Below are positions 1 through 11,989 of a stretch of 64,000 bases of DNA, one piece after another. The position numbers and the translations under genes were made by a program. A model generated the notes under the pieces. That model was not told the DNA's origin. It did no database searches and saw only the letters and a list, made by a program, of their open reading frames with translations. Source of the stretch: Bubalus kerabau. Lineage: Eukaryota > Chordata > Mammalia > Artiodactyla > Bovidae. Every line of letters begins with the position of its first letter. Within the stretch, counting starts at the first letter, position 1. The stretch spans positions 15,731,001 through 15,795,000 of the forward strand of contig NC_073641.1 in the NCBI RefSeq assembly GCF_029407905.1, given 5' to 3'.

Positions 1-1257
1 CAAATAATGGTTTTGGCATTCAGCCCGATTGTTGCGTGGTTCTTTCTTTTTAACTACTGAGTATTGGTTCTTTGAATGCGTCACAGTTTGTCTAGGCATT
101 TTCCTATTCATAGGCACCTGGGCCACCTTTAATTGTTGTTGTTGTTTTTGTGTTGTCCAACATTTATAGTTGTTACCTTTGGGAGAGTTGGATCCATAAG
201 GAATTTCATCTGGCCATACTGAAAGCCTACATTTTCTCTCTCCACAAAAAAATGGCTTTACTGACCTGTTCTAATAATTCAGGTCAGAAAAATAGAAAAT
301 CCAAATAATTTGTGGAGAATTAATTCCCCAAACTCTGCTCTTATTTGAATTTTATTCTTTGTAATCATGACTGGACAGGTTTTCATTTAGCATATGAAAT
401 CTTCAAATAAATACATTTAATACTGTCACAGAACATTGTGACCAGATATAAATGTTAACAGAAAATAGGTTATTTATAGAGCTCAGTAAGGCATATACTC
501 TTAACCATAAATATGATGAATTGGAGGCAAAATAAATCATTTATTTTTAATGATATTACCATTTGTTAATAGTCGTATATTCACTAGTTCTGTAATAGGA
601 GAAATTCTTGACAATTCCCATCTTGTATTTCATTTAATTATTGTTAAACTGAAATGAATAATTATGCTCCTTTTTTGCATTTGAGTAGTATCTTCTTCCT
701 TGAGAAGTTCAGTAATAGCGTATGAAATTTAATATTAAATAATTAGAAAACTTTATTTGTGTTTTTATTACAAATATGAAAGCTTTAGGATTTTTTTAGA
801 CTCTGGTGGCTATAAATATCTCAGTAGCCTGTAGTCTTGCCAACTACTCCTTGCCATTTTTCTTAGCCAGCTGGCTGCCAGAAGTTTGAAGCTCAGAATA
901 GCAGATCTAAGTCTTTCTTTTGATACTCATTTTCAGTTTATTATTAATCAAAATATTGTTTACATGTTAAACTTACTAGAATGAACCAAAGTTTACTTTT
1001 TAATAAGTGATTTTTTTATATGTTAGAAAACAATCATTTGGTATATTTCTTAAGCATGTCTTTGTTTTCTAGACTTAATTGTCTATTTGGGGCCTTTTAG
1101 GATTCTACTGATGTTTAAGGCTCAGCTTGGATACCAGGAAAACATGGATCCTTTCTTGAAAACTTACGATTTAGTTTTACTTTTTTGTCTATGTTCCTTG
1201 CACTTACCATGATGTATAACACTTACATAAGTTTATCATATATGTTCTGCCTTGTAA
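1..1257. other. AT-rich SGTB intron, no feature recognised
   Basis: Intronic by position, upstream of the first SGTB exon seen. No coding exon, RNA gene or clear repeat was recognised on either strand. Confidence 0.5.
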
Positions 1258-1268
1258 TTATATGCATA

Positions 1269-1491
1269 GATGCATGTTCAGTCACTTCAGTTGTGTCCGA
1301 CTCTCTGCGATCCTATGGACTGTAGCCCACAAAGCCCCTCTGTCCATGGGATGCTCCAGGCAAGAATACTGGCGTGGGTTGCCACGCCCTCCTCCAGGGG
1401 ATTTTCCCAGCCCAGGGATCGAACTAGCATCTCCTCTGTCTCCTGCATTGCAGGAGGATTCTTTACCACTGAGCCACCAGGGAAGCCCCAG
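1269..1491 (-). mobile_element. Bov-tA/BovA2 SINE, with 11-bp TSD
   Basis: Reverse-oriented SINE with landmarks GACTGTAGCCCAC and CCACCAGGGAAGCCCC. It is flanked by perfect target-site duplications TTATATGCATA at 1258-1268 and 1492-1502. ORFs across it are repeat-derived. Confidence 0.9.
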
Positions 1492-2399
1492 TTATATGCA
1501 TACTTGTTTACTTCAGCTGAGGAGCAGATATTGTATCTTGTATCTATCTGTATTCCCTATAGTACTGAGCGCTGTACCTCACCAGAGTGTAGCCAGTTTT
1601 TGTTGGATGCATGGAAGACATAAAAGAAATATAAGGAATTTCCAGTGATGTTGCAGTGACCAGACACTTAGATTAACACTTGTATTCATAAAACAGCAAA
1701 TGATTTACAGGTCTAAAACATTTCCAAGTACTTTATAATATGAAATGGTATTTCATATGAAACTGGCTAGTTTTCTGTTTTCCATCCCTGAAGAGTACAG
1801 ATCTTTCTCAACTTGTGATGTTATATCCCAATAAACTTGGAAATGTCATACGTTGAAGATGCATTTAATACACCTAATTTACTGACCCATTTTAGCCTGG
1901 CCTACCTTAAACATGCTCAGAACACTTATATCAGTCTCACAGTTGGGTAGACTCATCTAAGACAACGCCTCTTTTATAGTAAAAGTCTTGAATGTCGTGT
2001 AATTTATTGAATACTGTACTGAAAGTGAAAAGCAGAATGGTTGCATGGGTACAGAATGGTTGTACGTTTATCAGCTGTTTACCCTCATGATCACAGGCTT
2101 GACTGGGAGCTGAAGCTCACTGTCAGTGCCCAGGGTCACCAGGGAGTTTCATATCACATATCACTAGCCCAGGAAAGGATCAAAATTCAAAATTTGAAGT
2201 ATGGTTTCTACTGTATGGGTATTGCTTTTGCCCCATTGTAAAGTCAAAAATTGTAATTAAACCATGGTAAGTCAGGGGCCATCTGTATTCTTACAGGTCT
2301 TTTTGTTTGTACAGCCTCAGGGCTAAGTACATTACCTTACCCAGAGTCGGGTCATGTTTTGGGGATGGATACCTGGTTGAATGACTGAAGCAATAAATG

Positions 2400-2813
2400 A
2401 AATTAAAATACTGGAAAAGAGAAGGAGCATGATGGAAAAAAATTATCGGGAAGGCCTCTCACGTGATGGGAATTTGAGTTGAAGGTGGATTTGATGAATA
2501 GGTAGAACAAGGGTAAACAGAGGAGAGGGGAATGTATTTTATGTCAGAGAGCATAATTTAACAGGAAAATTAGAAAGCATCAGGTTGTTGTACCAAGGAA
2601 TGCTTAGAGACAGCATGAGCTCCCAGAAAGATGGAAACGGAGACCACATTGTTATACGTTTTGTTTTCTTCCACCTCCGTAAGCAGCATGTAGTCATTAG
2701 GTTCCCTGGGACTTGGAATTAAAAATATCAGGAAGGAGAAGGAGCATGATGGAGAAAATTTATCTGGAAGGCCTCTCACTTGATGGGAATTTGAGTTGAA
2801 AGTGGATTTGATG
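2400..2813 (+). repeat. Direct repeat of ~97 bp (2400-2496 and 2717-2813)
   Basis: Both copies carry AGAAGGAGCATGATGGA, GGAAGGCCTCTCAC and TTTGAGTTGAA in the same order, with a few differences, 317 bp apart. This is a local duplication of intron sequence. Confidence 0.8.
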
Positions 2814-2850
2814 GTTTGTTGAACTTGGAGTTGAATCTCAGTTAAGCCTT

Positions 2851-2982
2851 GGAGAAGGAAATGGCAACCCACTCCAGTATTCTTGCCTAGAGAATCCTGT
2901 GGATGGAGGAGCCTGGTGGGCTGCTGTCCATAGAGTCGCACAGAGTCAGACACGACTGAAGCGACTTAGCAGCAGCAGCAGC
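2851..2982 (+). mobile_element. Bov-tA-type SINE, + orientation, ending (AGC)n
   Basis: Landmarks AATGGCAACCCACTCCAGTA and GAAGCGACTTAGCAGCAGC. It is followed by a MIR-like fragment (about 2985-3090, reverse) recognised by TTTTGAGCCTCAGTATCCTC. Confidence 0.85.
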
Positions 2983-2984
2983 TT

Positions 2985-3090
2985 TGTGACCTTGGGTAGC
3001 CTTACTAAACTGTTTTGAGCCTCAGTATCCTCACTTGTAAAATAGAGGTAATACTAACCATTTCATAGAGTAGTTGTAAGGAGTAAATAT
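2985..3090 (-). mobile_element. MIR fragment
   Basis: CTTGGGTAGCC and GAGCCTCAGTATCCTCACTT resemble the reverse complement of the MIR core. It is followed by (TA)/(CA)-rich low-complexity DNA to about 3230. Confidence 0.55.
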
Positions 3091-3829
3091 ATACACACAC
3101 ATACATATATATAGTTACAGGCTTTCAATATTTGTTTCTTTCAAAAACAGTGTAATTCCTAGCTGTAGGTAGAATACTACAGAATAGGTTTTTGCTATAA
3201 TGTATGTGTATATATATATATATATAAAATATACAGTATGTGAAATGCTGGATACCTGTAAATTTTTTTCTGCCAATTTTTTCCTATAAAAGAGCACAAG
3301 TTATATTCTTGCTCTTGCTCTAACAAGGTAATGAAAGTGAGCGTGTCTGAAAACGTGATGACGCCAGCTGCTTTGTTCTGCTGGAGTTTCTTTAGTTATG
3401 CCCTGATAATCAGACAGCAGGTCCAGAGAGAGCAGAACACATTGTTATTCAGTTCAGACACTGATGTGTTTGGCTGCATCTCACAGAAGATTCAAATATA
3501 GCCTGATTTCTGTTTCCTTTTCTAGTTGCAGATTCAGACGCCTCTCCTCTTTCTTTGGTGAACTGCACAAATCTTTCATCTCAGCTTGCAGTTTGTGATC
3601 TAAAGCTCAAGCTATCAGGATTGAAATACAGTCACACCCTTTCTTTCTGCCCATTCTTTCTTTCTGGGTCTGATTCTCTGTGCTTTATTCCCTGTTACCA
3701 GTATCTGAAGGTAAGTATCAGGGAATCTTCCTCTTTGTTTTCTTTTATGATACATCTCCAAAGTAGCTCATTCGCTCCTTCATTTGCATCCAGAGTCTTG
3801 ACTTTTGCTAAACTAGTACACTATTAACT

Positions 3830-4745
3830 GCAGTTGGCTTCCCATTTCCATTCTCTACTCCAGTCTTCTGCCAAAAGGATTGTTCTAAAATATGAAATTA
3901 ATCATCCAACTCTTGCTTTGTGTTCACTAGTTCCAAATTACCAACACGATCAAATTTGAGCTTCTCTGAATGATGCTTCAGATCTTTTATAGTATAGGCT
4001 CTCTCTTTTCTTTTAACTTTATTATCCTCACTTTTCTTACCCCATCCTTCTTTATTCTCTATGCACATGTAATGTGAAATTTACTGACTTCCTAAAAATG
4101 CTATGTTGGGATATCTCTGCATGCTTCTATGTGCTCCTTCCTCTGCATAGACTATTTCCTGCCTTATGTAGTTGGTCAAATGCTAGTCATCCTTCAAGAC
4201 CCTGTTAGATGTTGCATATTTTGGGAAGATTTTTCTTAGTTTCTTCTCTCCTCAACCTCCCCTTCTCTGCCATGGCCTATGGAGTGGTGCTGTCCAATAT
4301 GGTAGCTCCTAGCCACATTTGGCTATTCAAATATAAATTAATTACCATTAGTAAAATAAAATATACAGTTCCTTAATTGCACTAATATGTTCAAATGTTC
4401 TTTAGTCATACGTGGCTAGGGACTTCTGTATTGGGCAGCACTTGTCTATTACAGAAAGTTCTATTAGACAGAAAGAACTTGTCTATTACAGAAAGTTCTG
4501 TTAGACAGCTCTGCCTAGGGTTAACCATACCTTACTCTAAGTTACCTCTTCTCTTGATATTTCCACTGTTGCACTTACCATATTGTTTATTTATTTACAT
4601 ATCTATTTCCCTATTAGAGAGCGAATGTTTAGAGGGCAGAGATATATCCTCTTCATTTCTGTATATTTGATTTTGAGCTGTGTTAACATATTGTAGGTAT
4701 ACATCAAAATTTTGAGTTGAATTGATTCAGTGAATTTTAGAAGGC
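3830..4745 (+). mobile_element. Ancient LINE2-like sequence interrupted by MER5A
   Basis: Pieces such as CATCCTTCAAGACCCTGTTAG and the GAGGGCAGAGATATATCCT tail are typical of degraded L2 3' ends. A MER5A element lies inside it. Confidence 0.5.
4287..4443 (+). mobile_element. MER5A (hAT-Charlie) DNA transposon
   Basis: Inverted ends GTGCTGTCCAATATGGTAGC and GTATTGGGCAGCAC, with CCACATTTGGCTATT inside, are the MER5A landmarks. It is non-autonomous and old. Confidence 0.8.
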
Positions 4746-5502
4746 AGAATTGCCTCTAGTTGAAGACTTCTAATGGTGAGACAGTCACATGGCAGCATAT
4801 TGCATATATATTCATAAAAAATATTTATTATATATAGTATTTTTATTTATTAATTAGGTAAATGAATGTAAACCAATTTAAACTTACTTCTAGTTAATGA
4901 ACATCTGTATATGTCTACCCTAGAGACAACAGTAGCTAATGTTTTGCCATGTTTCCTTCCTCTTTCTTTGTCTTTTTTTCTCTATAGGTGTATGTACACA
5001 CACAGAAATTTCTTGCTGATCATAAATTCTTCAGTTGTATTTCCTAAGAATAAGATGTACTCTGTATAACTGTCATGTCATTCACATGTAAGAAAATTAG
5101 CATTAATATTGAAATTTCTTCAGTTGTTCCCCAAATACCATCTATAGCTATGTTTTTGATTCAGAATCCAATCAAGAATTATGCATTGCTTTTTTTTTAA
5201 TGTCACTTCAGTCTCTTTTAATCTGGAAAGCATCCCTGTCTTTTTTGATTGTGTTTCATGACAGATTTTTTTCAAAGAGTTAAGCCAGTGATCTTACAGA
5301 ATGTACCATGTTCTCTATATGTGTGATTGCTTCCTCATGATTAAATTTAGGTCACATTTTGACATCAAGCCTACATAAATAATTATGTATACCATTTATT
5401 ACATTATATTAGGAGGCCCATAATTTCAAACAGTCCTGTTGATAGTGATTCTGAGTTTGATATCTTAAAGTGGTGACTACCATGCCTTTCTATTACTCTT
5501 TT

Positions 5503-5631
5503 TTAAAAAATTTTGACTGTGCCGGGTCTTAGCTGTGGCATGTGGGATCTAGTTCCTTGACCAGGGATCGAACGTGGGTCCCCTGCATTGGAAGTGCAGA
5601 GTCTTAGCCACTTGACTACCAGGGAAGTACC
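5503..5631 (-). mobile_element. tRNA-Glu-derived CHR-type SINE with 14-bp TSD
   Basis: Landmarks TTCCTTGACCAGGGATCGAA and GACTACCAGGGAAG. Flanking duplications TCTATTACTCTTTT are at 5489-5502 and 5632-5645. Confidence 0.88.
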
Positions 5632-7184
5632 TCTATTACTCTTTTATAATTAAAAATATGGGGTGCTTCCTCAAGATAGCTGACTACGGAGACTCTGAAC
5701 TCACCTCCTCCCAGTGGCATATGAAAATTAGAACTACTAACAGAGCAAATATATAAGAGGATGACCTGAAAATTAGCAGAAAAGATATAAAGATACAAAG
5801 AAGGAGGGGTGGAAATGTGATATAGGCAGAATCTACAATCCTAGGTCAGTGACCCACAAGCAGGAAAGATACTGTAATTGCAGAGGTCCTCCCCAAGGAG
5901 TGAGGAGTCCAAGTCCCACCTTGGGCCGCTCAGCCCAGAGGTCCTGCACAAGCAAGGTGAGTCACTGGAAAGTCCAGCTTTGAAAACGAGCAGGGATTAC
6001 GTTCAGGAGAGCCGGAGCACTCTAGGAAACAGAGGCTCTACTTTTAATGGGTGCAGGTAAAATCTAACAGTCTCCAAGTCCCAGTGCAGAGGCAGTGATT
6101 TGAAGGGAGCTAGGTTAGATCCACTTGAAAGATCTTGAAGAGCCTCTCAAGACTGAACTAGGTAGAAGTAGAAAATATGAACAGACCAATTACTAGCAAT
6201 GGAATTGAATCAGTAATTAAAAACAGCAACAACAAAACATCTCCCGACAAACAAAAGCCCAGGACCAGGTGACTTTTCAGGTGAATTGTATAAAATATTT
6301 AAAGAAGAGTTGACACCTATCCTCAAAAATTTGAAGAGGAAGAAATACTTCTGAACTTATTTTATGAGGCCAGCATCGCCCTGATACCAAAACCAGACAA
6401 AGATGCTACAGAAAAAGAAAATTATAGGCCAGTCTCATTGATGATATTAAGCACAGCACAGCACACCACTGATGAACATAGATGCAAAAATTCTCAGCAA
6501 AATATTAGCTATTTGAATTCAGCAATACATTAATAGAATCATACATCACAATCAAGTGGGATTTATCCCAGTGTAGCAAGGATGGCTAAATATTTGCAAA
6601 TCAATCAATGTGATACACCACTGAAGATAAAACTCAGCAAATTGAAGAATAAAAATCATATGGCCATCTCAACAGATGCAGAAAGAGCTTTTGACAAAAT
6701 TCAACATCCATTTATGATAAAAGCTTTGAACAAAGTGGGTATAGAGGGAACATACCTCAACATAGTTAAGGCCATCTGTGGCAAACCCATAGCCAGCATC
6801 ATCTTCAGTGGTGAAAAGCTGAAAGCATTTCTTCTGAAATCAGGAACAAGACAAGGACTTGTTTATCTTACCACTTTTATTCAACATAGTTTTGGAAGTC
6901 CTAGCTAGAGCAGTCAGACAAGAAAAAGAAATAATGGGAATCTGAATTGGAAAATAACAAGTAACACTGTTACTTTTTACAGATGACATGATAGTATATA
7001 TAAAAAACTCTCAAGACACCACTAAAATTACTGTAACTAATAAATGAATTCATTAAAGTTGCAGAATACAAAATGAATATATAGGAATCGGTTGCATTTC
7101 TATACACTACAGACAGACTAACAAAAAGAGAAATTAAGAAAACAATCCCATTTATAGTTTCATTAAAAAAAAGTAAAGTAAAGA

Positions 7185-7355
7185 AGCCACCTGCAATGTA
7201 GGAGAACCAGGCTCAATAAGATCCCCTGGAGAAAGGAATAGCAACCCACTCCAGTATTTTTCCCTGAAGAATCCCATGGATAGAGGAGCCTAATAGGTTA
7301 CAGTTCACAGGGTCGCAAAGAGTCAGACACAACTGAGTGACTTAGCATGCAAAAA
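7185..7355 (+). mobile_element. Bov-tA SINE nested in L1
   Basis: Landmarks AGCAACCCACTCCAGTATTT and AGTCAGACACAACTGAGTGA. It splits the L1 ORF2. Confidence 0.8.
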
Positions 7356-7924
7356 AGAAGAAAATACTTAGGAATATTTCTAACTAAGGAGATAAAGACC
7401 TGTACTCAGAAAACTATAAGACATTGGTGAAAGAAATTGAAGATGACACTAACAGATGGAAAGATACACTGTGCTCATGGATTAGAATAATTAATACTGT
7501 TAAAATGATCATTCTACTCAAGGCAATCTACAGAGTCAGTACAATCCCTATTAAAATAACAATGACAATTTCTACAGAACTAGAACAAATAATTCTAAAA
7601 TTTGTATGGAAACACAAAAGACCCCAAATAGCCAAATCATTCTTGAGAAAAAAGAACCAATCTGGAGGCATTATGCTGCCTGTTTTCAAACTATTCTACA
7701 AAGTGAAAGTAATTAAAACGGTATGGTGCTGGCACAAAACCAGATGCAAATCAATGAAACAGAAAAGAGCCCAGAAGTAAGCTCACACTTACATGGTCAA
7801 TTAATCTACAACAGAGAAAGTAAGAATACACAATAGAGAAGAGACAGCCTCTTTAATAAATTGTATTGGGAAAACTGGATACCCACATGCAAAAGCATGA
7901 AACTGAACCAGCTTCTCACACTAT

Positions 7925-8135
7925 GTGTGTGTTTAGTCACTCAGTCGTTATCTGACTCTCTGTGACCCCGTGGACTGTAGCCCACTAGGTTCCTCTGTCC
8001 ATGGAATTCTCCAGGCAAGAATACTGGAGTGGTTGCCATTTTCTTCGCCAGGGGATCTTCCCAGTACCGGAATCGAACTTGGGTCTCCTGCATTGTAGGC
8101 AGATTCTTTACCATCTGAGACACCAGGGAAGCCCC
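7925..8135 (-). mobile_element. BovA2 SINE nested in L1
   Basis: Reverse-oriented: GTGGACTGTAGCCCAC, TGGAATTCTCCAGGCAAGAA and CACCAGGGAAGCCCC. Confidence 0.88.
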
Positions 8136-9343
8136 AAACAAAAGGTAATGGAAGAAAATTTTAAAAACAGACAATCTGCAAAAAATAGCAGAGTTGGTTC
8201 TTTCAGTGTATGAATAGCAGAGACAAAGGTTGTGGGAGGGGTGGGGCAGGGAGGAAGATTGGCAAGAAAAAAAGATTTTGTGAGATTAAAGGTGGGGGAG
8301 AAAGAAATCAGGAGTAAAACAGAGAACTACAGATACAGTCGGAACTTTTTAAAAACCTTAAGTGAATAAAAGTATTATGAACCTTGGACAAAATGGGCCG
8401 TTTCCTAAAAGTTGTAGCTTACTAAATCTGACTCAAGAAGAAAGAGCAGTTTTCACACTACATGCAAAAATCAACTCAAAATGAATCCAAGACTTAAATG
8501 TAAGACTTGAAATCATGAAACTCCTCAAAGAAAACATGGGCAGTACACTCTTTGATATCAGTCTTAGCAGTATTTTTGGGCATCTGTCTCTTCACGCTAG
8601 GGAGATAAAAGCAAAATAAACAAATGGGGCTGTATTAAACTAAACATTTGTTACAGAGCAGAGGCTATGATGGAAGTGACTTAGCATGCAAAAAAGAGTA
8701 AAATACTTAGGAATAATTCAAACTGCAAAATGAAGAGGCAGCCTGCTGAATGGAAGAAGAGAGTTGCAAACTGTATGTTTATTAGATAATTGCTTACTGT
8801 ATACAAAAACTCATACAATTCATCATAAAAACAACCAACCAGGTGGACAGAGGACCTGAATAAATATTTTTCTGAAGAAGACACAGTTGGCCAATAAACA
8901 CATGAAAAGTTACTCAGCATCACTAATCATGTAAATGCAAATCAAACCCACAATAGTTTTGAATGGCTGTCAGCAAAAGGACAGCATATAACAAGTATTG
9001 GTGAGGGTGTATACAAGGGGGAATTCTCATGCACTGTTTGTGTGTGTAATTTGGTGTAGCCACTCTGTAAAACAGTATGGAAGTTTCTCAAAAAAATAAA
9101 AATAGAACTACCGTACAGTCCACCAATTTCAGTTCTAGTTATTTATGCGAAGAAAAGAAAAACAGTAATTTGGGGAGATGAAGCCCAGTATTCATTATGT
9201 ACAGTCCCTAAGATATGGAAGGAACCTAAGTATCCATTGATAGATGAATGGACAAAGAAGATATGGTTTTATATATGTACAATGGAATATTATTCAGCCA
9301 TAAATACTCCTAAATCTTGCCATTTGCAACAATGTGGCTAGAT

Positions 9344-9586
9344 CTGCTGCTGCTGCTAAGTCGCTTCAGTCGTGTCCGACTCTGTGCCGGCCATAGACGG
9401 CAGCCCACCAGGCTCCACCGTTCCTGGGATTCTCCAGGCAAGAACACTGGAGTGGGTTGTCATTTCCTTCTCCGATGCATGAAAGTGAAAAGTGAAAGTG
9501 AAGTCGCTCAGTCGTGTCCGACTCTTAGCGACCCCATGGACTCGGGCCCACCAGGCTCCTCCGTCCATGGGATTTTCCAGGCAAGA
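9344..9586 (-). mobile_element. Bov-tA dimer SINE nested in L1 3' UTR
   Basis: Begins CTGCTGCTGCTGCTAAGTCG (reverse of the AGC tail) and contains two head-to-tail Bov-tA units (GTCGTGTCCGACTCT appears twice). Confidence 0.88.
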
Positions 9587-9989
9587 GCTAGAGGGTACCA
9601 AATAAGTGAAATAAGTCAGACAGAGAAAGACAAACACAGTATGATCTCACTTATATGTGGAATCTAAAAATCAAATAAGCAAACAATATGAGAATAGATT
9701 CATATAGAGAACAAATGGGTGTTTGCCAGAGGGGAGTGGAATGATGGGTTGGGTGAAATAGATGAAGGGAATTAAGGGGTGCAAACTTCCAGTTTTAAAG
9801 TAAATAAGCCAGAGGACATAATATACAGCCTAAGGAATATGGTATATAATTTTGTCATAACTTTGTACAGGGATGGTTGTATACTAGAATTATTGTGATC
9901 ATTTCATAACAAATATAAATGTTGGATCACTCTGTAGTTCACCTGAAACATAAAATTGTACATCACTGTATTTCAGTTAAAACAAGGAA

Positions 9990-10738
9990 ACAATTATATG
10001 GTCAAATCATGTTAATACCCTGTTCCCCAAATGTTTTGTCATCCATTCATGAAGTGTCCCTGAATCATTATAACATAAATGGTTACAAAATAGCGATTTT
10101 CTAATTTTGTCCTTTCCTTTACATATATTTCCTCACATATTTCTATAAAGAAGAGTTTTCTTTCCTTTTCACCTTTTTCAGCTTCTCTCTTCCTTTGTCT
10201 TCCCAAAGTATCATATGGACTCATGAATTTTTAAAAATCCACCGTTCAGTGTGTTCTAATAAATTACCTATTTATCATTTTGACCCTTAAATTATCCTGT
10301 ATTTGCGTAGTGGGAGCCCTTTAAACTGGTTGTCCTTTTGTATACTTTCATTTGTTTTTGAACACTTTCTTGCTTTCTGGGAGAACAAAGTATTCCAGAA
10401 ATGCCTTGTACTTTCTCTGTCCTTAAACCTGGGCTCAACTATTTCTACAAGGAATTCCTTTTAGTGGAGAATCGTTATTTAGAAACCAAGATCTGATTGC
10501 AAGGCATGATAGCTTCCACTGAAATGTTACTTCTTCAGGTGCTTTCAAAGGACAGAGCTAGAAAATAATTTTTTTTGAAAAGTCGTCATTTTATCCAGAT
10601 GTTCTCAGTTCACATCTAGCGTCACAGAGATTTTCCTTACCTTCCCTCTTTTTGTATTTGTATCTCTCTCCAGAAGAGAGCTCTGCTTTGCAACAGCACC
10701 AGTGTACTTACTGATAAGCTCTATTCTTCAACTGGTAT
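9990..10738. other. SGTB intron, nothing recognised
   Basis: AT-rich intron sequence between the L1 and the next SINE. No exon, RNA gene or clear repeat was seen. Confidence 0.45.
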
Positions 10739-10739
10739 T

Positions 10740-10966
10740 GGGTTTCCCAGGTGGTTCAGTGGTAAAGAATCTGCCTGCCAATGCAGGAGATGCAGGAGAC
10801 GTAGGTTCCGTCCCTGGGTCAGGAAGATCTCCTGGAGGAGGAAACGGCAACCTACTGCATTCTAGTATTCTTGCCTAGAAAATCCCATGGGCAGAGGAGC
10901 CTGGGGGCTACGGTCCATGGGTTGCAAAGAGCTGGACACGACTGAGTGACTGAGCACACACATGCT
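10740..10966 (+). mobile_element. BovA2 SINE, + orientation
   Basis: tRNA-like head GTTCAGTGGTAAAGAATCTG, then GGAAACGGCAACCTACTGCA and GACACGACTGAGTGACTGAG. Confidence 0.88.
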
Positions 10967-11680
10967 GTCAACATGCTCTGGCAGGCTTGCTAAGGAAACT
11001 TGAGAATTTCTTTGCAGTTTACTTTTTGTTCTTAGAATGCATCTTACTAGGGCCGTATACTCAGAATACTGTATTTGAGTTACTTGAATTCTTGGCTTTT
11101 GATATAAAGTTAGGGTTATTTGCTTCTGTTTTATTCTGTTTGAAGGTTTACTTTTTCATCCTCTTTGAAGTGTCATTCTCGTTTCTCTCCCATCTACCCC
11201 ATTGCCAAGCATCCTCTAGGAGGTGAGCATGAGGCTTTTAATATATGTCTGACTTCTGAGTCATGTAAACATTTTTCGTAAAATTGAACTAAAAAAGAAT
11301 GTTAATAAATGATGACTTTGTAGCCTTAATAATGTCCTTTGCATTATGTCTATTATTAATGTTTCTATAACAGCTTTCTTTTGCTTGGTTTTTAGTTCAC
11401 CTCATTGTCTTTTTCTATCCCTTTAACTTCAATTTGTGTGTGCTTATTTTGTAAGTGACATGTATACAGTTTGAGAAATTGATGTTTAGGCAATTTTGTC
11501 ATTACTTACATATTTGAATTTTTTCTGCTAGCTTATATTTTGTTTTGTTCTCCTCCTTCGCCCTGTTTTCTCTTTTGCTTTCTATTATATTGATTGTTAT
11601 TTTTACTTGATTTTTTCTAATTATTTGAAAGTGATAGCATTCTATATCTCTTCTTTTAATTTTTTTTTTAAACAGTAGCA

Positions 11681-11974
11681 GTTTTTTTTTTTTTTCCAAA
11701 TTTTATTAATTTATTTTTGGTTGTGCCGGGCCTTCATTACCGCGAGGGCTTTTCTCTATCTGGGGAGAGCAGGGACTAATCTTCAGCTGTGGTGCAGCAG
11801 CTTCTCATGCAGGCTTCCCATCTAGGCTCTGGGGCTCTAGAGCTCAGGCTCAGAAGTTGTGGTGCATGGGTTTAGTTTCCCGTGGCATGTGGCATCTTCC
11901 TGGATCAGGGATCGAACTTGCATCTCCTGCACTGGCAGGCAGATTCTTTACCACTGAGCCATCAGGGAAGCCCT
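11681..11974 (-). mobile_element. Full-length tRNA-Glu CHR-2-type SINE
   Basis: Poly-T start (reverse A tail) at 11681, then GGTTGTGCCGGGCCTTCATT and ACTGAGCCATCAGGGAAGCC. Confidence 0.85.
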
Positions 11975-11989
11975 TAATGGTCATTTTTA

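Larger units (their letters stand above)
5655..9985 (+). mobile_element. Degraded, internally deleted L1 LINE with three nested SINEs
   Basis: The 5' part (about 5655-6165) resembles an L1 5' UTR (ACTCTGAACTCACCTCCTCC, ATGACCTGAAAATTAGCAGA). From about 6170 the sequence is ORF2: reverse transcriptase residues AERAFDKIQHPF and SGTRQG at about 6680-6870, then later ORF2 to about 9000, then 3' UTR-like sequence to about 9985. ORF1 and early ORF2 are missing, so an internal deletion joined the 5' UTR to mid ORF2. Stops and frameshifts break the frame. SINEs are inserted at about 7185-7355, 7925-8135 and 9344-9586. It is not capable of movement. Confidence 0.8.

Noticed and set aside
1262..1648. 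128-codon frame and similar frames at 9317, 34038, 43279, 47461 and 55738
   Set aside because: They run through Bov-tA/BovA2 SINEs, whose consensus is open in several frames; no conserved host protein.
6582..7780. Reverse-transcriptase-like frames
   Set aside because: Pieces of a degraded L1 with internal deletion and nested SINEs.
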